Positions 44,051-54,573 of a DNA stretch of 64,000 nucleotides are shown here, piece by piece. How positions within the stretch are numbered: the first letter of the stretch is position 1; each line of letters starts with the position of its first letter. Source of the DNA: Macrotis lagotis (lineage: Eukaryota > Chordata > Mammalia > Peramelemorphia > Peramelidae); the NCBI RefSeq assembly GCF_037893015.1, contig NC_133658.1:148399160-148463159 (forward strand), in the 5' to 3' direction. A program made the position numbers and the translations under genes. The notes beneath the pieces are model-generated. The model saw only the letters and a program-made list of their open reading frames with translations. It was not told the DNA's origin and did not search any database.

Positions 44051-44349
44051 AGATAAGGCCAAATCTCCTTGACCAAGAAGGGTACTCCAGGTTCTCCTAG
44101 AGATGGTAGTAGGGAGTGACTGTTTTTAAGTAAAATTCTCTATATCCTTTATAGGAGAATATTCTCTTTCCTTTTGAGATGGTAACTGATGGAGATAGAT
44201 TAAGGAGAAATCTAATAGCCAGGGCCCAATCAAAATCTTAAGTAAAGTTAGTGGTCTCCAATCATTTTATCAGGAGACCTGTCCCTGACTTCATCTATCA
44301 TTTGTTGAGTTAACCTTCCCAGAGCACATGCATATTTTAATAGGAGCTT

Positions 44350-44480
44350 TTATAGGATCATAGATTTAAAAGTCAATTTAGAATTCAGAAGTCAATGAGT
44401 TTGCCCTCCTTGTCATATAGATGAAGAAACTGAACTCCAGGAAGATTACTAAATATATGAGGTAGATACTTGTTGGCTCC
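44350..44480 (-). repeat. MIR-like SINE, antisense
   Basis: 'ttagaattcagaagtcaatg', then 'tagatgaagaaactgaactc'. Confidence 0.5.
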
Positions 44481-45284
44481 TACTCAAAGGGAGGATGAAG
44501 TTGTAAAAGAGTCTACCGCTGGGATGGTAGACTTTCTTACATCTTAATACCTGATTTTAGACAGTTTTAGAGACAGGGAGACTTCCCAGAGATCATTCAA
44601 GTAACACCACCAAGAAGATTATGTGTGTATTCAGCCTCTTGGTTTGGACAGTGATGACATGACTCTATAAAATGCAAAAACAAAAAAACCAAAAAAGCCC
44701 AAGCCCTACTGTAATCATATACTTCCAATTCTAGCAAAGAGTGAGAATGGACTATTCCTTATTGGGGAATTTTTTTTCTTTTTCTCTTGTTCCCCCTCCT
44801 CCTTCCCTCAATCCCACTCTGACACTTCTCCAGTTCCAAATTAATAAGCAGGTTTGGGGAATTCCATTGAAAGCTTGTATCTTTACTAGCATACACTATC
44901 ATTAAAAGCAATAGGTTTTAAATATAGATCTGGGAAGAACAGTCTTCTCTGATGAAGCAAAGGGGAAGCCTTCTGCCCATTAGCCCTTTTAGCCTTGGAG
45001 AGGGAGACAAAATTTGGGATCTGACTCTGGGGAAAAATACATACACACACACATATAAACATACTTACATATATGCACACATATGTGTGCATGAATATAT
45101 TCTATATTACTAACATTTTATCCATCACTTTCTTAAGCCTAGATAATTGACAAGGCAAAAATTAAGCCCTGTTTTGTAGCATCTGCTAATCTCCAACATC
45201 TAAAATTAAATGTTCACACTGAAAATTAAACAAGTGGCTCTCACTAGCCAGTCCCAGCTGGCTCCCACACACCCTTGGAACTTG
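44481..45284. other. Intergenic, repeat-poor
   Basis: Mostly unique. A short CA/TA-rich stretch lies at 45040-45090. 45120-45250 is AT-rich with ATTAA-type cores and may be regulatory, but support is weak. Confidence 0.35.
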
Positions 45285-45420
45285 GATCATAGATCTATAG
45301 TTAAAAGTGACCAAAAAGGTCATCTAGTCCAACCTCTTCATTTTACAAAAAAGGAAAATAGTCTTAATGATGTTTGAATGACCTGAGTGACCAGGAGGTG
45401 GTGTTTCCTATGCCCAGGGT
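45285..45420 (-). repeat. MIR-like SINE, antisense
   Basis: 'aaaaaggtcatctagtccaa', then 'cctcttcattttacaaaaaa'. Confidence 0.6.
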
Positions 45421-45934
45421 TTAAAACTGGAATAACCATCTTCTTTTCTTCTTACAACCCTCTCTCCCTTTCCCACCCCCACCTCTCTGCTATGTTCCCC
45501 CAAATCAGATAGGAAGGGAAGGGAAGAGAAAAGGAAAGGGGAAGGATATCAGCTAAGTGCCAGTTAAGTTCTTCCAGTGAAGGAAGAATTAGATACCAGT
45601 TAAGAAAGAAGGCAGCAGAATTAAGACTGTCAACTGATGTCCAGATAGGAATGCTATCATATTGTTCCCCCAAACATGCCTGGCTTCTGATCTTTCCCTT
45701 TCCTGGGTATATATGACACCCTTTTATTTGAATCCTACACATTTCTCCAAATCTCTGGTCCTCTGTGAAACTTTCCATGGTTACCTCAGCCCACATCAGC
45801 TGCCTCCAAGATCCCACTACACCCTTCTCTTCCCCACTTTCCATCTCCATCTGAGCTCTGACCTTGGTTAGAATTAGGTTCTAGCTCTACTCCCATTGTT
45901 TACCCACAGTGTGATCCTTGCCTTAAATGGTGAT
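45421..45934. other. Intergenic, nothing recognised
   Basis: Purine-rich at 45508-45545. No splice-supported exon. Confidence 0.3.
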
Positions 45935-46560
45935 ATTTAGTCCTGGTTCATGTGTTAAATGAATTACACGGTATAGTGAAAAGTGTATTTAGTTTGTGTA
46001 ACATTTTAAGTAGATAACTAGTCCCATTACAATGTCCACTCTCTCTAACCCAATTAACTCCAAATAGCTCCCTATCATCTCTAGGATCAAATATAAAATT
46101 CTCTCTTTGGTGCTTGAAGCCTTTCATAAACTGCTCCTTCTCCTTCCTTTCCAATCTTCTTACACATTACACTGTATCATGGACTATGCAATCCAGTGAT
46201 TTTGGCTTCCTTGATGTTTCTCAAACAAGATACTCCATTTTTGAACTTTGAATAATTTTACTGAATGTCCCCCATGACTGGAATATTCTTTTTCCTCATC
46301 TCTGTCTCCTGGCTTTCCTGGCTTCCTTTAAGTCACAACTAAGATTCCACCTTCTCTGAGAAATCTTCCCAATCCCTTCTTAATTTTAGTACTTTCCCTC
46401 TGTTAATTATCTTTAAATTATCCTTTATATAACTTGTTTATACAATGTGCCAACATTGTCTTTTCCATTAGATTGTAAATTCCTTGAGGACAGGGACTAT
46501 CTTTTGCCTTTCTAGTGCCTGGAATACAGTAGATTTAATATATGCTTATTGACTCACTGA
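45935..46560 (+). mobile_element. L2-type LINE, C-terminal ORF2 and 3'UTR, sense
   Basis: Good collinear match to the marsupial L2 3' part: 'aggatcaaatataaaattct', 'cttgaagcctttcataaact', 'atgtttctcaaacaagatac', 'ccccatgactggaatattct', 'tggcttcctttaagtcacaa', 'ctttccctctgttaattatc' and 'attccttgaggacagggact', ending 'atatgcttattgactcactg'. About 620 bp, 5'-truncated, with several stops. Confidence 0.85.
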
Positions 46561-46749
46561 CTCTATCCTTGTATCCCTTTTCTTTCTTTTTTTGGTCCAT
46601 ATATTCGTCAATATGGGAAATTGCTTACACAGATATAAATCAGCAACTCTTCTGCAGTTTATAGTATAAACCCGGGCCAGTACATGACTTACCCATTAAC
46701 ACATTGAGTGTAACAAAGATAGAACTTAAATCCTTCAAGTAACACCACC

Positions 46750-46985
46750 CCTAAGAGCAGCTACATGGCAGGGTAATAGAGTGCTAGATCTGAAGTTGGG
46801 AAGAATCATGTTTCTGAGTTCAGATTTGGCCTCTAGACACTGTGTGACCTTGGGCAAGTCACTCAACCCTGATTGACTCAGTTTCCTCATCTGTAAAATG
46901 AGCTAGAGAAGGAAATGGCAACCACTCTGGTATCTTTGTCATGAAAACCCCAAATGGGATCACTAAGAGTTGGCTACAACTGAAC
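46750..46985 (+). repeat. MAR1-like SINE
   Basis: 'agagcagctacatggcaggg', 'gtgtgaccttgggcaagtca', 'ttcctcatctgtaaaatgag' and 'gagttggctacaactgaaca': complete. Confidence 0.88.
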
Positions 46986-47130
46986 AACAGTATACACACA
47001 TATGCATCCATACACATATACATAAACATATACATATGCACACACACATATATATATATATACTCATATAAATACCTTGATTCTTATATACATCATATTT
47101 ATATATATTTATCTATGTAGATAGATAGTT
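46986..47130. repeat. CA/TA-rich microsatellite region
   Basis: Alternating purine-pyrimidine units (acacat, atat, catac, gatag) without a single period. Confidence 0.8.
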
Positions 47131-47269
47131 ATAGATATACTCTCCCTATGGGCAAAGTCAGTGGTAATATTTCCAAGGTCATCATTGGCAAAGTAGACCT
47201 TTGTATGCACTGAGATCTTTCTACCACTAAGGTTAATCCAAAATTTACCATAGCCATGTTGCTTCTACA

Positions 47270-47870
47270 TTCACTATTGGAAGGGGTCTTGGAACTAGTC
47301 TAGTCCAGCCTGTCACTAAACAGTAATCTTATTTACATCACCCTTGACAAAAGGTCAGCCAACCTCTCCTAGAAACCCTCCCTAATCCACTTTAAGCAAT
47401 TTTTCCTTATATGGAGCTGAAATCTGCCTCTGGGCAGACTCACCCCATTGCTCCTGGGTTCTGCCTTCTGGGGCCAAGGAGAATAAATCCAATCCCTCTC
47501 CCACATGAGAAAGCTCTTTAAATTCTGGAAGACATCTATCATGTGCTCAGCTGTAAAGTGAAGGGGTTAGGCTAGATGACCTCAGAAGTCCCTTCCAGAT
47601 CTAATTTTATAGCTCTATCATCCTCCCTAAATCTATTTATCTGCAGACTAACATGGCCAGTTCCTTTAAATAACATTTTTACAGGATGACTTTCAATCCT
47701 CTCAATATCTTGATCATTCTCTTCTCTAAACATGCTCCAGCCCACCAATGTCCTTCCTCAAATGAGATGCCAAGAATTAAACAACCCAGGTAAAAAAACA
47801 GCAAGTCTGTGCTATACTATGGTCTAACCATTTCTTCCCCTTACTGTATTTGTGAAATGCAGAACTTTTA
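47270..47870 (+). mobile_element. CR1/L3-like LINE 3' region
   Basis: 'ggaactagtctagtccagcc', 'aaaggtcagccaacctctcc', 'ctgaaatctgcctctgggca', 'tctgccttctggggccaagg', 'ccaatgtccttcctcaaatg' and 'tatggtctaaccatttcttc' follow the known CR1/L3 3' order. An insert resembling an MIR-type tail (about 47560-47630) lies in it. Confidence 0.6.
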
Positions 47871-47884
47871 TCTAGAAAGACATA

Positions 47885-48060
47885 ATCATTTATTAAGTAT
47901 CTACCATGTAACAAGCATCATTCTAAGGAGGTAGGTGCTATTAGTATTTTTTAGAGGTAATGGAGTTAAGTGACTTATACAGGGTCATATAGTGAGTAAA
48001 TGTCTAAGGCTGATTTTGAACTCAGGTCTTATTAATCCTTAATTTCATTGCTCTACTTCC
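47885..48060 (-). repeat. MIR-like SINE, antisense
   Basis: 'aatggagttaagtgacttat', then 'ctgattttgaactcaggtct'. Confidence 0.65.
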
Positions 48061-48109
48061 ACTTAACAGTCTGTGTGCTGGTAAATTAGTCTTTCCATTA
48101 CTCTTGAAA

Positions 48110-48300
48110 TCTCCAGAGGCAGCATGATAAAATAGGAGAATAGGACCTTGGTCCAGAGCCCTGGGTTCAAATGCTAACTCTCCCACTTAATTCACACAAG
48201 ATATTGAACTGACTGTCTCCCATCTTGGGGGTTTATGTATACAATAAAGAAGTTGGATTAATACCTTTTGGGTCCCTTCCAGTTCTGATAATTTATAATT
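48110..48300 (+). repeat. MIR-like SINE
   Basis: 'ccagagccctgggttcaaat', then 'gggtcccttccagttctgat'. Confidence 0.65.
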
Positions 48301-48529
48301 ATTGTCATGAATTGTTCTCAAGGCTTGTAATCTCTTTGTTTATCCAAATCTTTATTCTCTCAGACCTAGGTCAAATTCCACTTTAATAGAAATAATAAAA
48401 GTTGGTATTTAGATAGCATTTTTAAAGCACTAGAAATGGTGTGGGACAGTGAGAAGAATGCAGTGTTAAATGCTGTCTTTGCTACTTAATACTTCTGTGA
48501 CTAAGTCTAAGTCACAACCTCTCCGGGCT

Positions 48530-48740
48530 TCAATTTGTTATTGCACAGTTGTTTCACTTGTATTTGACTCTCCATGATTCCCTTTTGAGTTTTTTTGGCA
48601 AAGATGCCAGAGTTGTTGGCCATTTTCTTTCCCAACTCATTTTACTGAGTCAAATAGGGTAAGTGACTGCCCAGGATCATGCAGTTATTAGGTGTCTGAA
48701 GCTAGATTTGAATTTAGTTCCTCCTAACTCCAAGGGCTAA
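48530..48740 (-). repeat. MAR1-like SINE, antisense
   Basis: 'tttttggcaaagatgccaga', 'taagtgactgcccaggatca' and 'aagctagatttgaatttagt'. Confidence 0.8.
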
Positions 48741-48879
48741 CTCCACATAAATGTCCCTTGAGCTTCAATTCCTTATTTAAGGGGGAAAAAAGAAGCTGGA
48801 CTAGATGCCTCTTGAGATTCCTTCCAGATCCAAACCGATTATTTCACTTAATCCTCACTACTACTCTGTGTAATACATA

Positions 48880-48990
48880 TTATTACCATTCCCATTTTAT
48901 AGATGAAGAAACTGAATCAACATCCCATAGGATTACAACCCAGGCCTTCCTGCCTATCAAGCCAGGATTCTATCCCCAAGGTCAAGCCAC
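48880..48990 (-). repeat. MIR-like SINE, antisense
   Basis: 'ccattttatagatgaagaaa', then 'gccaggattctatcc'. Confidence 0.6.
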
Positions 48991-49084
48991 CTCTTGATAG
49001 AGAATGCACTGATCCAAAGGGACAGCTTCCTTCTCCAATAAAATTACTGTCTATTACTATGTTTAGGGTCTCATGACATCCTGA

Positions 49085-49175
49085 ACTTATTTATTTTAAC
49101 TTATGTCCATACTGTATTTTCCAATTAGATTCTGAGCTCCTTAAAGTCAGAGCTTATTTCTTGGCTCTCTGCACC
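49085..49175 (+). repeat. L2-type LINE 3' end
   Basis: 'aattagattctgagctcctt', then 'agagcttatttcttggctct'. Confidence 0.55.
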
Positions 49176-50012
49176 CCCACACAGCTGAGCCTGGGCCCTG
49201 GTGCAGGAGCAGGTGCTCAGGAGATGGAACAAAGACAGAGTTGGCCAGGCAGTTCAGTTAGAAAGGCAGGACAGATGGCTTCTGCAGTTACCTCCCTCCC
49301 TCCCCCAGACACCTCTATTCCCTTCCAGGACAAAGGGGTTTTGGCTAAGGGAAGGACCAGAAGCCTCTGGCTAAAGGGGTAGTGTTTTCTCATGCAAATA
49401 GTCCCACAAGTTGGCCAAGAAGGTGAGAAATCAGTATGCTTTGAGTGTTGAGCTAAGGTTGAGAGGAAGGAGGTTGGGAACCTCTAAAATCATTTTGTAT
49501 GCCCCGCTTCTTTCATTTTTCTTTTATCTTGCTCCAGATAAACACACAGGTCTGTGTTAAAAGGAACAAACCAAAATAAAACAAAATAGTTTAACCCTTT
49601 GAGTGCTAATTATCAGAGGAATTATTCCAAACTCTTTCTAAACCATTAGGAAAGAATGTCTCTTCCCTACCTCCCCACAACATAGTTTTATTTCTCTTCC
49701 TGAGAGAATGAAAATATATAGTTTTCATGAGGTACCCCAAAGACAGGCTTCTTCAGAAAAGGGAAGAATTCTTATGTCCCAGTTATATTGCAGCAAGACC
49801 CTTGGGGTAGCCATGCCACACTGAAGGGGTAGGGAAAGGTAGAGGAAGGGTAAAAATCAGGTCTTACAGCTTTCTTCATTTCTGTCAATAAATGACTTTT
49901 TACTGTCTTTATGACTATTTACTATCTCCAGGGCAGAAAACTCAGGAACAACTTCAGAAAGGGGAAGCAGGAATAGAAACTAGAAAATGTGAGGAGCAGA
50001 CACATCCTTGAA
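49176..50012. other. Intergenic spacer downstream of LZTS1
   Basis: Repeat-poor. 49180-49380 is moderately GC-rich. No convincing exon. Confidence 0.35.
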
Positions 50013-50027
50013 GGAGATATGGCATTC

Positions 50028-50033
50028 TTTATT
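50028..50033 (-). terminator. LZTS1: LZTS1 poly(A) signal (AATAAA on minus strand)
   Basis: tttatt on the plus strand reads AATAAA on the gene's strand. It is followed within 40 nt by a GT-rich stretch (gatgtgtctgctcc), as expected downstream of a cleavage site. Confidence 0.6.
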
Positions 50034-52349
50034 TATAAATTAAAACATAAAATTACAAGGAACCATTTACATGACCGGAAAAAGACATGAAAAATAGAAT
50101 AAAATAGAGTTGCCAAAACCCCCCCAAAACAACGAAGGGAACAAAGTCTATTTACATGGCCAACAAAACATGGGCCTCCAGAAGCTGGAGGTGGGGATGG
50201 GGAGAGGGGGAATGTCCTACTGGGAGGGTCCCTCCGCATAGTATGCAGTGACAGCAGCAGTCATAAGCCAGTGCTGCCAGGGCATATTCAAAGGGTACCC
50301 CATAGGCACTGCCCATACAGCTCTGGGGCATTGGCTCAGATTACAGTTGTTGGGCAGGCAGGAGATCCTGCACCCAGGTGCCTTCTCTAGGGACAGTTCC
50401 AATTCTTTCTGCCTGTTGTCTCACCAGGTTCCTGGAGAGAACTTTAAGGAAGGAATGGCTTCTTGAGCATATGTCATAGACATTCACTTAGATACTTCCC
50501 GATCTGCAGCTGGGGCTGGCCTGAGGGACCTTCTAGTTCCCAACCCCTGGATCTTGGAGCAAAGACAGCCTCCTGAAACATCACATTTCAAGTTTAACAT
50601 ATAGGTTTGGGGCCTGTTGGAGCCAGGTACCCAGAACTGCAGGTCACAAGGGAGAGGGCAAGACATTCAGGAAAGACATCCAATCATTGCAGTGAAGACA
50701 GAGTCTGCAGTTAAGTTTTCAAAGCAGACAGGCAAAGTACCCTTCTTGGTGAGAGGATGGGCATTCTGGGTTATGGCTTTGCTAATCTTCATTCCTCTGG
50801 GAGTATAGGGAATGACTTGGAGAAAATAAGCAAGCAGTGGGGGATAGGAGAAGCAAGAATTCTGCCAAAGAACAAGGCCATGGGGTGAACATATCACACT
50901 ATAAAAGGAACTAGAAGAATTAATCCTCTTTACCTCCTCCCATCCTCGACTTCCCAAAGGACAGGATGCTTGCCCACCTCTATCAATTCTCCCTATTTTA
51001 GAGGTGCCCAGGTTGACACAGTCCAAGTTCATCAAGGACTTTTCATCCAGTGCCAAGGAAAGGAAAACCAATTCCATCTGACCTAGCAATGTTACAACAA
51101 GCAGCAGCACCCTTGTCAAGACCTTAGCACTGGGCTATGTCCTCAGGGAAAGGCATCTTTGTACCTAAAAATGTTGGCTCTAAAGGCCTCAAAGATCATC
51201 CAGTTAGGGCCTCCCTCCACTCAAAGGCCCAAATCCCTAGTATAGCCTCAGGTATGGCTGTTGGTTAGATTGAGAGAGCTCTCTTATTTGTTGAGGGTTT
51301 GTTAACATATTAGTCTTTGGGTTCAGAGAAACCTTTTTCAAGGCTGTGAAGCATCCCCCTCTTCTTTGTATTTGTACCCCTAGGGTCTAGGATGATGCCT
51401 GTCACAAAGTAAGTGCTAATAAATACTTATTAGTGGATGAGATGAGATCTTGTACAAAGAACCCTTGTGTTGGGGGGGGGGCTGCTTTCTCTTGAGTAGG
51501 CCTCAGTCCAAGGGGGAAATGCTGACTCCCTCTTTCTGCCCATTTCTTTTGTTTGTTTTTTGTTATGATAGAATGGGAAGATTTGGAATCATAAAAGGCA
51601 CAGGCTGGCTTGAAAGGGTTTGGGGTTGGGAAAGTGAGGTCTTTTACTTACTGGTTGGGACTTGGATGCTCTCGTAGCAAAGGAAGAACATTTGGTCTTG
51701 GAATTCTAGATTCAATTGGAGTCCCAAACCAGCCATGACTATCAAAGACAGTAAGAATTGAGTTCTTGAGCAAATTCTTCTATGTCAAGGAGCCCTATTG
51801 TGTGTAGGCTTGGGGAAGGGGATTCTTTCTTCTTCTAGCAGGTAACTCCCTCAGAGCCCTAATACACTTGCTCTGATTTATGGTACTTGTCACCAGAGAT
51901 TCAAAGGAGTCATGGGGACTCCATGGACAGACCATGGGGAACTAGGCTTTTAATCTTCCATCCTGGACTGAGGATTGAGGGAGGAAGTCCCTAAAAGCAA
52001 AGAGAAAACTGTGAGAGGCATTGGGGAAGAAGCAGGTCAATAGTGAGGAAATGAGGGAGTAGGGACAGCTGCCTAACCTCAAAATTTCCAGAATTTCAGT
52101 TGCTACCTCTCTACTGTTTTCCTAGGAAACTTCTCCCTGGGAAGTGTTGGGTATACAGTTCTGAGATTTGGAGGGAGATGGTTGTTACAAGTACAGCATC
52201 TGCAGCTAGAGGCAAAAATAGACTGGGGAACAGCCGGCTGCTTGCTAGATCTGCTGTTTGCTTCTGAGAGGGGGAAAATATTCTTTAACAACTTCCAAAC
52301 CAAGTAATTCAATGTCCTAGAAACTGAAGGGGTGGGGGTGAAACAACTC

Positions 52350-52555
52350 ACAGATTTTTAAAGCTGGAAATTACCTATTCCATTCCTTTCATTTTACGGA
52401 AGAGGAAATTGAAGTCCATAAGAAGGGAAATAATTTCTCCAAGAAGAGAAATAATTTCTCCAAGGTCACCCAGCTAGTTAGCAGCAGTACTGGAACCAGA
52501 ACCCATTTTCTGATTTCCAGGTCTCTTGGATTCTGACTGATTCTGGTGGCCTGAC
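52350..52555 (-). repeat. MIR SINE inside LZTS1 3'UTR
   Basis: 'cattttacggaagaggaaat' and 'ccaaggtcacccagctagtt', with a short internal tandem duplication (gagaaataatttctccaag, about 52424-52462). Confidence 0.75.
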
Positions 52556-53892
52556 TTTTTGGTCTCCATGTTTCTGTAGGGTGGAGGGAGGATCAGGGGA
52601 GTGTTTTGGATTTATTCAAGGGACTGGGGGATGGTGGATGTGAAGTTGACTTCCACCTTCAGCTCCAGCATCATTGACCCAATGGCATTTTGGGCATGAT
52701 ACTGAAACTTGTTTAGAATTGGCACTGAAGATACTACCCAACATTTGGGTTGGATTGGGTGTAGAAGAATGAATAAGGCCAGGGGATCAGGAGCCAGCAG
52801 TTACATGGGAAATGGCGGTATCCATTGATGAATCTGGACACTAAGGGAATACTTCCAACTTGGGTTGAAAGAATGGTCAAAGGCAGCAAGTTTCTAGCTT
52901 GGAACCAGTAAGGAAATTCACTCTCCTGGTCTGCCTAGAAAAACATTGGCAGCTCTCCTAAGGGAGAGTGGGAAATCAATAAAAAATCCCTGCTGCAGAA
53001 TACCTGGGAAGATACCAACTCCAGAAATTTGTTTTTCCTCTCTGAAGTCCAGTCCTTTGACCTCCAGAACTTTGGGGAGGCTGGTCACTGAGGTCAAAGT
53101 ATAGCAGTCATCTTTGGAGATAGACTAACCAAATCTCTGACCAGCTAGAGTCAGCATGAGTAAGCCCCTGGCTTTAGTTTTGTCATGGACTGGTCATTCC
53201 TATCATTGCTCCCTGTGTTTGATTCACCTTCATTCCTCTTTCATTCATTTTAGGTTTCCCTAAACTCAGAAGCTTCTTCCCTAATTTTATCTCTGGCATC
53301 CTTGGAGCCATTCTCCCTATCCAGTCTTCTTCTTTGGGACAGAGGGTCTGCTGGACTTCAAAAAATTCTGGAACCTCTGAGAAAACTTCTTATTATTTAT
53401 AAATGAGAAATAATACAGGATATCCTTGAGAGCTTCTCCCTAGCAAGGGTCCAGTTCCAAGGCTCCTGATCTGTAATGGCTTTTCTCCATCCCAAGGCAA
53501 ATTAGTGTCTTCATGAGATAATTTTTTTTTTTCAGAGCAAGAGGAGAATTCTGGGTATCTGAAAAGGTAGAAGTGAGATATAATACCCCTGGGAGGGCAA
53601 TCAGGGGTAGGATGACCAGCTCAACTTAGGCTACCCCTCTGATGCAGACATCTTAGGGAAGGTTTGGCCACAGCATCAAGTCTCACTTGTCTCTTCTCTT
53701 TTGGAGGAGCTGGCAAATTGCATCCTACCTCTGGTGACTGGGGGAGAGGGAGAAGGGAGATGGGAGTGGCTTGGCCAACAGTGAAGAAGAAAAGGCTTCT
53801 CCAAATATAGCAAAGTTAAGCAAGGGCAAGGGAAGTGTGCTTTTGGATGGGTCCAGCATTTCTGCCTCCCCAGCCTCCCACCCCCAGGGCCC

Positions 53893-54573
53893 TCAGATCT
53901 CTGTGGCAATGATATCCTCATAGGGGACATCAGCCCCCTGGATGTCAATCTCCAAGGGCTCAGCACCCCCCTCCCCCCTAGACAACTGCTGCAGGGCCTT
54001 CTCCAGCCTCTGATTACGTTGGTACATGGCCAGGTAACTCTGCTGCAGCTGCTTCTGATAATGAATCACCTTCTCCTTCTCCTCCCTCCACACCAGCCGC
54101 TCATGCTGGAAGCCGGAGGACATCTGGTCGTGGCCCTGCCGCTCCTCCTTCAGCTCCACCCGAAGCCTCTCCAGCTCCCTCTGCAAGGCCGGGATGTCCT
54201 CTGGGCCAGCGGCCGCCGGGGAGGCGCTCTCCCACTCCCCCTCAGCCCTGCGGCCGCGCTCCTGGCGGAGGAGCCCCGCCTCAGTCCGCAGCTCCAGGAG
54301 CTCCTGTTCCAGCAGGTTCACCTTCTCCCGCAGCAGCTCCGCCTCGTTCTTTTTGCGCTGCAGCTCATTCTCACAGACCTCCAGCTCCAGGCTCTTGGTC
54401 CGTAAGGCGCTTTCCAGGTCTTGGTTCTTCAGCTCCATCCCTTCAAGCTTCCCCCGCGTGTCCTTCAGTTGGGCCTTAAGGCTGAGGATCTCGCTGGCCT
54501 TGGCATTGACCTCTGTCTGCGACTCCTTCAGCTGCTGCTTCAGGAGGGAGATCTCACCGGACTTCTGGCAGAC
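53893..54573 (-). CDS. LZTS1: LZTS1 last coding exon
   Basis: Acceptor ctctcttggcag (minus strand). The exon opens VCQKSGEISLLKQQLKESQT and ends EDIIATEI with TGA at 53893-53895, giving 226 residues. It holds the second half of the Fez1 coiled coil (NELQRKKNEAELLREKVNLL, EERQGHDQMSSGFQHERLVW). Between LLELRTEAGLLRQ and PALQRELERLR there is a linker (ERGRRAEGEWESASPAAAG) that looks longer and richer in Ala/Glu than the human one as I remember it. Very GC-rich third positions. Confidence 0.97.
   Translation of the reverse strand, partial: VCQKSGEISLLKQQLKESQTEVNAKASEILSLKAQLKDTRGKLEGMELKNQDLESALRTKSLELEVCENELQRKKNEAELLREKVNLLEQELLELRTEAGLLRQERGRRAEGEWESASPAAAGPEDIPALQRELERLRVELKEERQGHDQMSSGFQHERLVWREEKEKVIHYQKQLQQSYLAMYQRNQRLEKALQQLSRGEGGAEPLEIDIQGADVPYEDIIATEI

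Larger units (their letters stand above)
50013..53892 (-). other. LZTS1: LZTS1 3'UTR (about 3.9 kb)
   Basis: Sequence from the LZTS1 stop codon to the first good poly(A) signal on the minus strand. It is mostly unique and free of young repeats, unlike the flanking DNA, as expected for a retained 3'UTR. One old MIR copy is embedded at 52350-52555. A long 3'UTR fits LZTS1 as I know it, a dendritically expressed gene in other mammals. Length is inferred: earlier poly(A) sites could also be used. Confidence 0.65.

Noticed and set aside
44886-45092. Frame with Cys/Val/Tyr runs
   Set aside because: Translation of a CA/TA-rich simple repeat.
45452-45850. 132-codon minus-strand frame
   Set aside because: Composition follows purine-rich DNA; no family motif and no exon boundaries.
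49161-49382. Small GC-rich open frame upstream of the LZTS1 3' end
   Set aside because: No splice signals or recognisable protein; partly an L2 end.
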